From NCBI GenBank assembly GCA_009839485.1, contig VXPQ01000039.1:1-63782 (forward strand): a DNA stretch of 63,782 nucleotides. The letters run 5' to 3'. Numbering within the stretch: the first letter of the stretch is position 1; the number at the start of each line of letters is the position of its first letter. The position numbers and the translations under genes are program-made. Shown piece after piece: positions 34,840 through 43,731 of the stretch. The notes beneath the pieces were generated by a model. It made no database searches, was not told where the DNA came from, and saw nothing but the letters and a program-made list of their open reading frames with translations. This DNA comes from Bacteroidetes bacterium SB0662_bin_6 (lineage in GTDB: Bacteria; Bacteroidota; Rhodothermia; Rhodothermales; VXPQ01).

Positions 34840-36225
34840 ATGGAAACACAAAAACGCGACGTCTGGAGTTCGAATCTCGGCCTTGTGCTGGCCGCTACCG
34901 GCAGCGCCATTGGACTTGGCAACCTCTGGAAATTTCCTTTCATCACGTGGGAGAACAACGGCGGCGCTTTTGTCCTCGTGTACCTTGTGTGCATTCTGGC
35001 GGTGGGGCTTCCCATCATGATGGCCGAGTTGCTCATAGGCCGCCGGAGTCAGAAAAGCATCGTAGGGGCGCTCAGGGACGTGGGCGGTCCGGCATGGAAG
35101 CTTGTGGGCGGATGGGGCGTGTTGTGCGGGTTCATTTTGTTGAGTTATTACACGGTGATTGCCGGTTGGTCGCTTTTCTATTTCTGGAAATCCCTCGGGT
35201 GGACATTCGGCGGTTTTCCCGCGGATCTTTCGACCGGGGATCTCTTTGGCGCGCAGGTCGGCGATGCAGGGCTCCAACTCATGCTTTCGCTTGCGTTCAG
35301 CATTGCCACGGTCGCCGTGGTGTATTTCGGGGTGCAGAAGGGGATCGAGCGCGTGGCGAAAGTTCTGCTACCTGTCCTTTTCGCCATCCTCATTCTGCTT
35401 CTCGTCAGCGCGCTTGGCATGAGCGGTTCAGGCGAGGCCCTGAAGTTTATTTTCGAACCCCGATTCGGCGAACTCGAGTGGAGCGGCGTGCTCGAGGCGC
35501 TTGGCCATTCGTTCTTTACCCTTTCGTTGGGTATGGGCACCATGGTTGCGTACGGCTCCTATATTTCGCGCAAACAATCCATTGTAAAGTCTGCGGGAGC
35601 CATTGTCGCCTTCGACACGCTGATTGCGCTGGTCGCTACGATCATCATGTTCTCGGTGATTTTCTCGGTGGCCGGATTGAGCGAGGAAGTGGGCAAGTCC
35701 ACGGTCGGTATGCTCTTCATTTCGCTCCCCGAATTGTTTTATACCGCAATGCCCTTTGGAACCGTGCTGGGGCCGTTGTTCTATGTGCTGGTGGCGCTGG
35801 CTGCGCTGACCTCCACCATCTCGCTGATGGAGGTGGAAACCAGTTTTCTGATTGATGAACGCGGCATGAAACGCCAGAAGGCCGTGGTCGTGTCGGGCGC
35901 CGCCATCTTCGTGTTCACGATCTTTGCGGCCCTGTCGTTCGGTTCCACGCCGGTTATTTCGACGATGGCAGCCTTCGGGAAGACAGGCTGGTTCAGCATC
36001 GCCGACCACTTCGTCTCGAACTGGATGCTGCCTACCGGCGGATTGGGGATAGCGATTGCAGCAGGCTGGTTCATGACGCGCAAGGCTACGGAAGACGAAC
36101 TGGTGGATGGTAACCAGCCCGGCTGGTTCCGTTACGGAGCATGGCGATTTTTCATCCGCTATGTGGCTCCGGCGGCGGTGCTGGCGATCATCCTCGCGGT
36201 CATTCTGGGGAGGGACTTCAGTTAG
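34840..36225 (+). CDS. neurotransmitter:sodium symporter (NSS/SNF) family transporter
   Basis: A 461-residue membrane protein with 11-12 helices and the LeuT fold. Helix 1 carries the sodium/substrate segment TGSAIGLGNLWKFPFITWEN, followed by GGAFVLVYLVC. SYYTVIAGWSLFYFW (helix 3) and FTLSLGMGTMVAYGSYI (helix 6) hold the unwound substrate region. Bacterial members import amino acids such as leucine, tryptophan or alanine with Na+. It is monocistronic by context and converges with the nucleoside hydrolase gene. Confidence 0.93.
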   Translation: METQKRDVWSSNLGLVLAATGSAIGLGNLWKFPFITWENNGGAFVLVYLVCILAVGLPIMMAELLIGRRSQKSIVGALRDVGGPAWKLVGGWGVLCGFILLSYYTVIAGWSLFYFWKSLGWTFGGFPADLSTGDLFGAQVGDAGLQLMLSLAFSIATVAVVYFGVQKGIERVAKVLLPVLFAILILLLVSALGMSGSGEALKFIFEPRFGELEWSGVLEALGHSFFTLSLGMGTMVAYGSYISRKQSIVKSAGAIVAFDTLIALVATIIMFSVIFSVAGLSEEVGKSTVGMLFISLPELFYTAMPFGTVLGPLFYVLVALAALTSTISLMEVETSFLIDERGMKRQKAVVVSGAAIFVFTIFAALSFGSTPVISTMAAFGKTGWFSIADHFVSNWMLPTGGLGIAIAAGWFMTRKATEDELVDGNQPGWFRYGAWRFFIRYVAPAAVLAIILAVILGRDFS

Positions 36226-36226
36226 G

Positions 36227-36263
36227 GCCTGTACAAAACGCCATGGCCCGGGGATTTGCAGGC
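36227..36263. terminator. stem-loop between convergent genes
   Basis: GGCCTG-TA-CAAA pairs with TTTG-CAGGCC around a G+C-rich loop containing CCATGG, between the stops of the symporter (36225) and the nucleoside hydrolase (36275). It could be a bidirectional terminator, but there is no long T tract on either side. Confidence 0.35.
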
Positions 36264-36274
36264 CGATTTCTGCT

Positions 36275-37222
36275 TTATCCACATACCCCTTCCAGAAAGA
36301 GCTCCAGGAACCGTTCGACGGCCACTTCCATGGCCACCTGCACGGTGGGTGCGTCCGATGTGCCGTCTGTCGGCTCTGCGGTCATCATGCCCCTGTCCGG
36401 TCCCTGTTTGTCCACCACGTCGCAAACCATTCTTTGCGTACGGATCAGGCTCGGATCCATGGCGGCGCCCATGGCAAGCGGATCGTGCAGGGGACAAGCA
36501 TCGTGTCCGCGTTGCTGCAGGGCGCAATCAAAGTACGCCCTGGTTGCATCGAAAAGAAACCGGCGCAGTTTGCCTTCTTCCATGGATGCAAGACGCTCAT
36601 GAAAGCGGGCACGGGAAAGGAGTGTTTTTTCCGTCACATTCAACCCGACCACCGTGACGGGCAGGCCGGAGCGGATTACTGCACGGGCTGCATACGGATC
36701 GGAGTAGAAGTTGAATTCGGCGCGAGACGTCACGTTGCCCCGCCCGTCGCCGGAGCCGCCCATGACCACGATTTCGCGGATGTTTGCCAGCGCCGCAGGG
36801 TCCTGCTCAAGAGCCATGGCTACATTCGTGAGCGGCCCGAGGGCAATCAGGGTGATTTCTCCCGGGTGACGCCGGGCCAGATCCAGAATAGCGTCCGCGG
36901 CATGGGCGCTCTCGATTTGCAGATGCTGCACGGGCCAGGCTTCCGAGACCCCGCCAATGCCATCCCCCCCGTGTACATGCTCGGCTCGCGTTACGGCCGG
37001 GCTGAGCGGCTTGGCGCATCCCCTGAAAACAGGCGGCGGAGCGACTTCTACAGCTTCGAGGATGCGCAGGGCATTCGCCGTGCAGGCATCGACCGAAACA
37101 TTGCCGGCTACGACCGTGATCGCCCGTACGTCCAGTACCGGCGAACGCAGCGCCAGCACGAGCGCAAGCAGATCGTCCAGGCCGGGATCGGTGTCTATGA
37201 GGACGGGTTTGGGGACAGGCAT
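36275..37222 (-). CDS. inosine-uridine nucleoside hydrolase family protein
   Basis: A 315-residue protein starting MPVPKPVLIDTDPGLDD, the calcium-binding signature of nucleoside N-ribohydrolases. HVHGGDGIGG, ITLIALGPLTNVAMAL, EIVVMGGSGDGRGN, TSRAEFNFYSDPYAARAV and CPLHDPLAMGAAMDP follow in family order. It splits ribonucleosides into base and ribose; cytoplasmic by lack of signal. A longer frame to 37288 would add 22 residues. The purine permease in the window may supply or use the same bases. Confidence 0.92.
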   Translation of the reverse strand: MPVPKPVLIDTDPGLDDLLALVLALRSPVLDVRAITVVAGNVSVDACTANALRILEAVEVAPPPVFRGCAKPLSPAVTRAEHVHGGDGIGGVSEAWPVQHLQIESAHAADAILDLARRHPGEITLIALGPLTNVAMALEQDPAALANIREIVVMGGSGDGRGNVTSRAEFNFYSDPYAARAVIRSGLPVTVVGLNVTEKTLLSRARFHERLASMEEGKLRRFLFDATRAYFDCALQQRGHDACPLHDPLAMGAAMDPSLIRTQRMVCDVVDKQGPDRGMMTAEPTDGTSDAPTVQVAMEVAVERFLELFLEGVCG

Positions 37223-37393
37223 TATGCGAAAGCAGGACGCGTTACCGCCCAGGGGCGACCTTGAGGCTCCGGATGCGGCCGGTTGCAAGGTCGATCCGCC
37301 ACCGAAATCATACGGTGCGACAGGTCAAACCGTAGCCCTCCGGGTTTGATCCGTTATCCCCCTGCCCGGTTTCCACATCCCGATGTAAAGTGG

Positions 37394-37424
37394 TTGTATG
37401 AGGCGAATAAAGATCGTACATTCT
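37394..37424 (+). promoter_or_regulatory. candidate promoter of the TPR lipoprotein gene
   Basis: TTG (37394-37396), 20-bp spacer, then TACATTCT (37417-37424), a partial match to TAnnTTTG. It is 56 bp before the ATG. Confidence 0.35.
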
Positions 37425-37479
37425 ACACTCTACGTTATATCCCGTCCAAACCAGTGTTGCGAACTGACCGTACGGTCCC

Positions 37480-38685
37480 ATGAAACGAACAAAAACTGCT
37501 GTCCTTCTTGCCTGCATCGTGGGTGCTTTCCTGTGGATGGCCCCCGGATGTTCCAGCGACCCGAACGTTGAGGGCGCCAAACTGGATCTCCGCAATCAGG
37601 ATTACGACCGGGCGCTTGAGAACATTGCCGAAGCACTTGCGCGTAACCCCGATAATGCGGAGGCCCATGAATTGAAAGGCCAGGTTCTTCTGGCGCAGTC
37701 CGCGCAGACTCCCGATCATGCAGAGTACATAGGCCTGATTCATGAAATGCTTGACGCGTACGATTTGGCGCTGGCAGCCGATCCCGGCCTGGATAATTCT
37801 ATCTCGCGTTCCCGGACCATGGCGTATGCCGATGTATTCCGTAAAGGTATCCAGGCGTTCAACCGGGCCTCGGAGAACCGCGACGAATTCAGAACAGCGG
37901 CGGATTATTTCGGACTTGCCTCCGAAATCATGCCTGATTCCTCCGGCCCCTATGTCAACCAGGCGTTCGCTTTCCTGAACGTCGGCATGGAGGAGGAAGC
38001 CGTTGCCCCGCTCGAAACAGCTATCGAAAAGGGCGATACGCAGAGCAACACTTTCCTTTTCCTCGGGGATATTTACAATCGCCAGGGCGATACGGAAAAG
38101 GCTATGGGAGTGTTTAGTCAGGCGGCGGAGTTGTATCCCGAGAATTCCGATATTCAATCCCAACTTCTGAATCTGTATGTACAGACAGGTCAGGCTGAAC
38201 AAGCGATGACGGAGTATCAGGCGGCTGTGGATCAGGACCCCAATAACGAGGTGCTCTTGTACAATTACGGCTCTCTGTTGCTTGAAGCGGAACAGTTCGA
38301 CGACGCGATTCACTATCTCGGCCGTGCTGCAGAAGTCAGCCCCGACTATGCGAATGCGCATTACAACCTCGGAGCAGCCTATATCAACAAGGCGGTCAAG
38401 TTGGCTGAGCAGATCAGCGGGATGGACGATGCCCTGAGGGAGGAACGGGATGATCTTGAGGATGATGAGATTTCCGCGCGCGAGAGCGAAATGGACGCCC
38501 TGGCGCAGGAACGCAGCGATCTGTTTGGCGCGGCGATTCCGTCTCTCGAGATAGCCAAGGGCCTTGTAGAAGCCGAGGGCGCCGACCCGACAGGCATCTG
38601 TCAGGCGCTATACACCTCGTATGTGCAGACGAACCAGATGGATCAGGTGGAAGCGGTTACCGAGTGTGCGGGATACGGCGACTGA
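37480..38685 (+). CDS. tetratricopeptide-repeat lipoprotein
   Basis: A 401-residue lipoprotein (lipobox Cys at residue 24). TPR units can be read from residue 30 on: RNQDYDRALENIAEALARNP, DAYDLALAADPG, GDTEKAMGVFSQAAELYP, GQAEQAMTEYQAAVDQDP and EQFDDAIHYLGRAAEVSP. A long charged helical insert (DALREERDDLEDDEISARE) separates the last units. It is probably a scaffold for an envelope complex; no enzyme motif is seen. It has its own promoter and a strong terminator, so it is likely monocistronic. Confidence 0.85.
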   Translation: MKRTKTAVLLACIVGAFLWMAPGCSSDPNVEGAKLDLRNQDYDRALENIAEALARNPDNAEAHELKGQVLLAQSAQTPDHAEYIGLIHEMLDAYDLALAADPGLDNSISRSRTMAYADVFRKGIQAFNRASENRDEFRTAADYFGLASEIMPDSSGPYVNQAFAFLNVGMEEEAVAPLETAIEKGDTQSNTFLFLGDIYNRQGDTEKAMGVFSQAAELYPENSDIQSQLLNLYVQTGQAEQAMTEYQAAVDQDPNNEVLLYNYGSLLLEAEQFDDAIHYLGRAAEVSPDYANAHYNLGAAYINKAVKLAEQISGMDDALREERDDLEDDEISARESEMDALAQERSDLFGAAIPSLEIAKGLVEAEGADPTGICQALYTSYVQTNQMDQVEAVTECAGYGD

Positions 38686-38714
38686 CCTTCCCGCATCTTT
38701 TTCCGAAACGCACG

Positions 38715-38754
38715 GAGCCCGGACCTGAATTTCAGGTTCGGGTTCTTTCTTTTT
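38715..38754 (+). terminator. Rho-independent terminator after the TPR gene
   Basis: GAGCCCGGACCTG and CAGGTTCGGGTTC form a 13-bp stem (two G-U pairs) around the loop AATTT, followed by TTTCTTTT. It starts 30 bp after the stop codon and ends 12 bp before the next gene. Confidence 0.85.
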
Positions 38755-38765
38755 ACAAAATTTCT

Positions 38766-39935
38766 ATGGCGAACCACACCAGACCGTCCCGGGGATTCGG
38801 CACCCTGGCCGTTCATGCGGGGCAGAAGCCGGACCCTGTCACGGGTGCGATCATGACCCCCGTGTACCAGACCTCGACATTCGTGCAGGAGGCCCCGGCA
38901 GAGCACCGGGGATACGAATATGGGCGTGCCTCCAACCCGACGCGTACGGCCCTCGAGGAAAATCTTGCTGCGTTGGAAGGCGCGGCGCACGGCGTTTGCT
39001 TTGCTTCAGGCATGGCTGCCCTCGATGCTATGTTGAAGCGGCTTCGGCCCGGCGATCATGTACTGGGTATGGCTGATATCTATGCCGGCACGATTCGTCT
39101 TTTTCGGGAAGTGTTCGAGCCCTACGGCCTGGCCTTCAGTTTTGTGGATATGACCGACCTGCAGGCCGTAGAGGCTGCCGTGCGGCCGGAAACGAAACTG
39201 GTATGGATCGAGACGCCCACGAACCCGTTGATGCGGGTGGTGGATATTGCGGCCGTATCCGAAATAGCTCATGCTTCGGGGATCGATGTGGCCGTGGACA
39301 ATACGTTTGCCTCACCGTTTCTTCAGCAGCCGTTGGCTCTCGGGGCGGATATGTCTCTGCATTCCACCACCAAGTACCTTGGGGGGCATTCCGATGTTAT
39401 CGGCGGTGCGGTGCTGACGAACGACGACGCATGGGCCGAAAGCCTCCGGTTTCAGGTGAAAGCTTCGGGCGCTTCCCCTGCGCCCCTGGATTGCTTCCTG
39501 GTGCTGCGCAGCACCAAAACACTGCATCTGCGCATGGAGCGGCATTGCCGGAATGCTCGTGCGATTGCAGCCTTTCTCCAGGACCACCCGAAAGTGGGCC
39601 GGGTGCATTATCCGGGCTTGCCGGATGATCCGGGCTACGAAACGGCCCGCAAACAGATGCGGGATTTCGGAGGGATGCTGTCGTTTTCGCTGGCGAACGA
39701 TCGAAAGGAAGAGGCCGTTCGCATGATGGCGGGCCTGCGCATCGTTTCGCTGGCGGAGAGCCTTGGGGGAGTGGAAAGCCTGATTGAACACCCGGCCACG
39801 ATGACGCATGCCTTCCTTTCCCGGGAAGAGCGGGAGGCGTTCGGGATCACCGATTCCCTGATGCGGCTCTCGGTGGGTGTGGAGGAGGAGGCAGATCTGG
39901 TCGCCGATCTTGACGCCGGGCTTTCCGCCGTGTAG
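38766..39935 (+). CDS. cystathionine gamma-synthase/lyase family PLP enzyme
   Basis: A 389-residue Cys/Met-metabolism PLP enzyme. TLAVHAGQKPDPVTGAIMTP opens the family profile. YEYGRASNPTRTALEENLAA supplies the phosphate-binding Tyr/Arg, and the PLP lysine is in SLHSTTKYLGGHSDVIGG. SLAESLGGVESLIEHPATMT and RLSVGVEE complete it. It either joins an activated homoserine with cysteine or splits cystathionine; gamma-synthase and gamma-lyase are not separable by eye. Start 38766 begins right behind the terminator; no riboswitch is present in the gap. Confidence 0.9.
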   Translation: MANHTRPSRGFGTLAVHAGQKPDPVTGAIMTPVYQTSTFVQEAPAEHRGYEYGRASNPTRTALEENLAALEGAAHGVCFASGMAALDAMLKRLRPGDHVLGMADIYAGTIRLFREVFEPYGLAFSFVDMTDLQAVEAAVRPETKLVWIETPTNPLMRVVDIAAVSEIAHASGIDVAVDNTFASPFLQQPLALGADMSLHSTTKYLGGHSDVIGGAVLTNDDAWAESLRFQVKASGASPAPLDCFLVLRSTKTLHLRMERHCRNARAIAAFLQDHPKVGRVHYPGLPDDPGYETARKQMRDFGGMLSFSLANDRKEEAVRMMAGLRIVSLAESLGGVESLIEHPATMTHAFLSREEREAFGITDSLMRLSVGVEEEADLVADLDAGLSAV

Positions 39936-39974
39936 AAACGCCCGTGCGTTTGCCCTCCGAGTATCTTTTAGGGC

Positions 39975-42131
39975 CTAATAATCCAGCAGCCCTCTTGCGG
40001 CGGTGTAAATGTCCTCATCCTGAGGCAGGACCGCTTTTTCGAGGGGGCCTGAAAAAGGAATGAAGGTGAATTCGCCGGCCAGACGCCGCACCGGTGCGTC
40101 CAGCAAGGCAAAGGCTTCGTCCGCGATCCTTGCAGCGATTTCCGCACCGAAACCCATGAATTCATGGTCTTCGTAGGCGATCAATGCACGGTTCGTTTTT
40201 TTGACCGAGGCGAGAATCGTTTCCATGTCCAGCGGAAGCATGGTCCGGATATCGATGATTTCCACGGAAACATCGTCTTCCCGCTCCAGCCGGTTCGCGG
40301 CGTGCGTAGCTTTGTGGACGATCATTCCCCAGGTAACGATGGTCAGATCGCTGCCTTCGCGTGCTACGCGCGCCTTGCCGAAAGGAAGGTAGCCGTTTTC
40401 GTCCGCTACAGGGGTGCGCGCGGCGGCCAGACGATACAACGCCTTGTGTTCGAGGAACAGAATGGGGTCCTGGCTTCGGATGGCTGTCTTCAACAAGCCC
40501 TTCGCGTCAGAAGCAATGGAGGGCATGGCCACCTTGAGGCCGGGGAAGTGCGCGAACATGGCCTCGATGTTCTGGGAGTGGTATAAGCCTCCGTGGATAT
40601 ACCCGCCGCACGGCACACGGATGACCATGGGGCAACTCCATTTGTTGTTCGACCGGTACCGAAGCGAGGCCACCTGATTACGGATGTGCTGCATGGCCGG
40701 CCAGATGTAATCGGCGAACTGTATTTCCACCACCGGCTTGTAGCCGGACGCAGCCAATCCCATTGCAGTGCCCACCACGGATGCTTCGGCCAGCGGCGAG
40801 TTGAAACAGCGATCGGGTCCAAACAAATCTGTCAGATCGCGGGTTGCCTTGAACACGCCGCCTTTTTCGCCGGCTACGTCTTCGCCGTAAACGATAACCT
40901 GTTCGTCCCGCGCCATCTCTTCCTTCAGGGCGGCATTGACGGCATCCACCATGACCATCGGATCACCGGTTGGCTCCGAGGCCTCGTAGTCGATGCCGGG
41001 GTCTCCTTCGAACAAGACATAGCGGGTCGCGCTTTCCGGTGTGGGATCACTTTGCTCCAGCGCCCACGCAGCGGCTTCTTCGAGTTCCTTGCGGATCTCT
41101 TGCTCCATTTCCTCGACCGAATGCGCATCCAGGACGCCTTCCTCGATGAGGGTCATTTCCATTAACAGGAGCGGATCGATTTCCTGGGCTTCCGACAATT
41201 CTTCGGAAGAGCGGTATTTGGCATGGTTATCGGATGAGGAGTGGGGGAAAAGACGAACCACATCGGTTACAAGGCATACCGGTCCCTGTCCGGTCCGGAT
41301 GTGTTCGATGGCATGCTTGGACGCTGCCGCCATTTTGAAAAAATCCGTTCCGTCAACCCGGATGCGCTTCAGCCCCTCGTATCCCGCAGCCAATTTGTAC
41401 GGGGTACCCCCGGCTATCTGATCTTCGACCGGTACCGAGATAGCGAATTTGTTGTCCTGAATAAAAAAGAGCATGGGCGCCTTGATGCGGGAGGCCCAGT
41501 TCAGCGCCTCGTGAAAAGCGCCTTGGGATGTAGCCCCTTCTCCGGCGGATACATACACGAAAGCGTCTTCGCCCCGGCGCTGCACGGCCATAGCAAATCC
41601 AAGCGCGGGAAGGAACTGTGAGCCCACGGAAGATGACGCTGCCAGAATGTTGAGTTCCCGTACGCCGTAATGCTGGGACATTTGCCGTCCGCCGGAACTC
41701 GGGTCGTCGGCCTTGGCAAGATGAGCGAGCAAGGTATCCCGCGCGGTCATGCCGACAGCAAGAGAGATGCACAGGTCCCGGTAGTACATACAGAACCAGT
41801 CGTGTCCGGGCTGTACATACATGCCGATGGCCGCTTGAGCGGCTTCATGGCCGGCACATCCTGCGTGAAAGAAACCCTTGCCCTGCTTGAGCAGGGTCAA
41901 CATCTTTTCATCGAGCCGTCTTGCCAGTAGCATTGTACGGTACGCCTCACGGAGCTGCTTTCCGTCGAAATCGCTGGCGGTCAGCGTGTCTACATGCAAC
42001 TCTTCTGCATAGGCTATACCCGGTATAATCGCTTCGGAAGTATGCCCATTGCCATGGCCGGGATCGGGACGAAGAAGCGCTTCCCGATCCGAGCGGCTCT
42101 TTTTTCGATGTTGATCCTTCATTTTCGCCAT
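39975..42131 (-). CDS. 2-oxoacid dehydrogenase E1 component, fused alpha and beta subunits
   Basis: A 718-residue fusion. The alpha half (about 45-340) has GHEAAQAAIGMYVQPGHDW and the thiamine-diphosphate segment VSAGEGATSQGAFHEALNWA with NKFAISVPV. The transketolase-like beta half (about 375 on) has VYGEDVAGEKGGVFKATRDL, CFNSPLAEASVVGTAMGLA, and MVIRVPCGGYIHGG. It decarboxylates a branched-chain 2-oxoacid or pyruvate and passes the acyl group to an E2. No E2 or E3 gene is nearby. ATG 42131 chosen; GTG 42149 and ATG 42122 are alternatives. It lies 66 bp behind the histidine-kinase gene on the same strand. Confidence 0.92.
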   Translation of the reverse strand: MAKMKDQHRKKSRSDREALLRPDPGHGNGHTSEAIIPGIAYAEELHVDTLTASDFDGKQLREAYRTMLLARRLDEKMLTLLKQGKGFFHAGCAGHEAAQAAIGMYVQPGHDWFCMYYRDLCISLAVGMTARDTLLAHLAKADDPSSGGRQMSQHYGVRELNILAASSSVGSQFLPALGFAMAVQRRGEDAFVYVSAGEGATSQGAFHEALNWASRIKAPMLFFIQDNKFAISVPVEDQIAGGTPYKLAAGYEGLKRIRVDGTDFFKMAAASKHAIEHIRTGQGPVCLVTDVVRLFPHSSSDNHAKYRSSEELSEAQEIDPLLLMEMTLIEEGVLDAHSVEEMEQEIRKELEEAAAWALEQSDPTPESATRYVLFEGDPGIDYEASEPTGDPMVMVDAVNAALKEEMARDEQVIVYGEDVAGEKGGVFKATRDLTDLFGPDRCFNSPLAEASVVGTAMGLAASGYKPVVEIQFADYIWPAMQHIRNQVASLRYRSNNKWSCPMVIRVPCGGYIHGGLYHSQNIEAMFAHFPGLKVAMPSIASDAKGLLKTAIRSQDPILFLEHKALYRLAAARTPVADENGYLPFGKARVAREGSDLTIVTWGMIVHKATHAANRLEREDDVSVEIIDIRTMLPLDMETILASVKKTNRALIAYEDHEFMGFGAEIAARIADEAFALLDAPVRRLAGEFTFIPFSGPLEKAVLPQDEDIYTAARGLLDY

Positions 42132-42197
42132 AAGAACGCTCCAGGACACATCATTTTGAAAATACGAAGAAGGGATCGGGATTTCCAGAAAACAGGG

Positions 42198-43625
42198 TTA
42201 CGCGGGGTTGGCGAGCGGCAACTCGAACCAGAAACGGGAGCCTCGACCGAACGTGCTCTCCACGTAGACAGGTTCGTTGTGCGCACGCAGGATCTGATGA
42301 ACGATGCTGAGTCCCAGGCCCGAACCCCCGCTTTGGCGCGCCCGGTCCGGATCGACACGGTAAAACCGCTCGAACACTCTGTCGAGATGATGTTCCTCGA
42401 TACCGCGACCCGTATCGATTATCTCAATGCGCACTTTGTCGAGCCGTCGCCGGAAACGGCACCGAACAGTACCTTCGTCGGTGTAGGAAATGGCGTTCTC
42501 GATCAGATTTGTCAGAACCTGCCGGATGCGATTCCGGTCGGCATATACATACTCGATAGGATTCTCCAGTTCGAGATGCAGTTCCTTTTCCTTTACTTTC
42601 GAATCCAGGGTATCGCCGATTTCGCGGAGCAGTTCGGACAATTCGAAGGGGGCCGGGTTGATGAGGTCTTCCCGGTATTCGAGCCGGGCAATCTCGATAA
42701 GGTCGCTGAAAAGGGTTTGGAGCCGGTGCAGATTCGCAAGCCCCTTTTCGGCATAGCGCCGGCGTTTTTCGGGGGTCAGCGAATCGCTGCCAAGCGCTTC
42801 GAGGTATCCGCTTACGGCAAACGTCGGGTTACGTACTTCATGGCCCACATTTCCGATGAATTCGTTTTGCAGTTGTGTCAGAGTCTGCAGTTCATTGATT
42901 TGTCTCTGGAAACCGGCGGACATGCGGTTCAGGCTCATCGCAAGGACGCGAAACTCGGCAGCACGGGAATCCACCTCGATGTTTTCGCCCGGATTGCCTT
43001 CCGCAATCCGTCTGGCCGAGTTGTTGAGGGCCTGGAGGGGCGTTGTGATTTTGTTGGTGGCGACCCAACTCCCCGCCAGCGCAAGGAGCAGTATGAGGGC
43101 CATGCTCACGACAAGCGTTGTACGCATATTGCGGAACATGGATACCAGCGGTGATTCCGGTTGTCCCACGGATACGATCAGACCGGTGGGTTCGTGGAAA
43201 AGCAGAGCATACAGCACGATTCGACCGTCGGCGTCGGAGCGCTCGACGAAACGGACCGGATCGGCCCGGGAAGGGCTTTCTTCCGGAAGAATCCGGACTT
43301 GTGTGGAGACATCCGCATGGCGCAGGGCTGCCTGGGCCGGCATGATATCGATGCGCAGATCCGCCAGCGCACTGACCTCTGAAATCATTGCGCGTTGCGT
43401 GTCCGTGGAGTCGGTTTCTTCGAGACGGTCGGCAATTCGTTCGGCATAGCGGAGCAGCGTACTGCGGGCCAGTTCCTGTGCCTGGCCTTGCATTGCGAAA
43501 GCAACATAGACTCCTACGACCACGACGGGCGGTCCTACGAACAAGGTAAACGTGAGAATCATCCACGTTTGCGTTGAGGCTCGCCTGGGAATGATGAGAT
43601 CAGTGAGTCGCTTCAGCAAGCCCAT
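42198..43625 (-). CDS. membrane sensor histidine kinase (HAMP-HisKA-HATPase)
   Basis: A 475-residue kinase. Helix 1 is at about 20-45, a periplasmic sensor of about 120 residues without a recognised fold follows, then helix 2 (LVVSMALILLLALAGSWVA) and a HAMP linker. The phosphoacceptor is His262 in GNVGHEVRNP. The ATPase domain has N box NLIENAISYTD, G1 DTGRGI, F box FERFYRVD and G2 SGLGLSIV, all intact. Its partner is the response regulator encoded 106 bp upstream. The signal is unknown. Confidence 0.93.
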   Translation of the reverse strand: MGLLKRLTDLIIPRRASTQTWMILTFTLFVGPPVVVVGVYVAFAMQGQAQELARSTLLRYAERIADRLEETDSTDTQRAMISEVSALADLRIDIMPAQAALRHADVSTQVRILPEESPSRADPVRFVERSDADGRIVLYALLFHEPTGLIVSVGQPESPLVSMFRNMRTTLVVSMALILLLALAGSWVATNKITTPLQALNNSARRIAEGNPGENIEVDSRAAEFRVLAMSLNRMSAGFQRQINELQTLTQLQNEFIGNVGHEVRNPTFAVSGYLEALGSDSLTPEKRRRYAEKGLANLHRLQTLFSDLIEIARLEYREDLINPAPFELSELLREIGDTLDSKVKEKELHLELENPIEYVYADRNRIRQVLTNLIENAISYTDEGTVRCRFRRRLDKVRIEIIDTGRGIEEHHLDRVFERFYRVDPDRARQSGGSGLGLSIVHQILRAHNEPVYVESTFGRGSRFWFELPLANPA

Positions 43626-43731
43626 GGACCCGGAAATCTTGTTGATGAAGCCGGACCTGAGTCCGGTAAACCCTCATTGCTGCCGCACCCTGCTGTTCCG
43701 GCGCGGCCCTGAAACGCTGCACTGCGCCGGA

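Noticed and set aside
37325-37349. Inverted repeat TCAAACC/GGTTTGA before the nucleoside hydrolase gene
   Set aside because: Seven-base arms only, no related copy elsewhere and no known regulator; not enough for an operator call.
38686-38765. SAM riboswitch before the cystathionine-type gene
   Set aside because: The whole gap is filled by the terminator of the previous gene and leaves no room for an aptamer.
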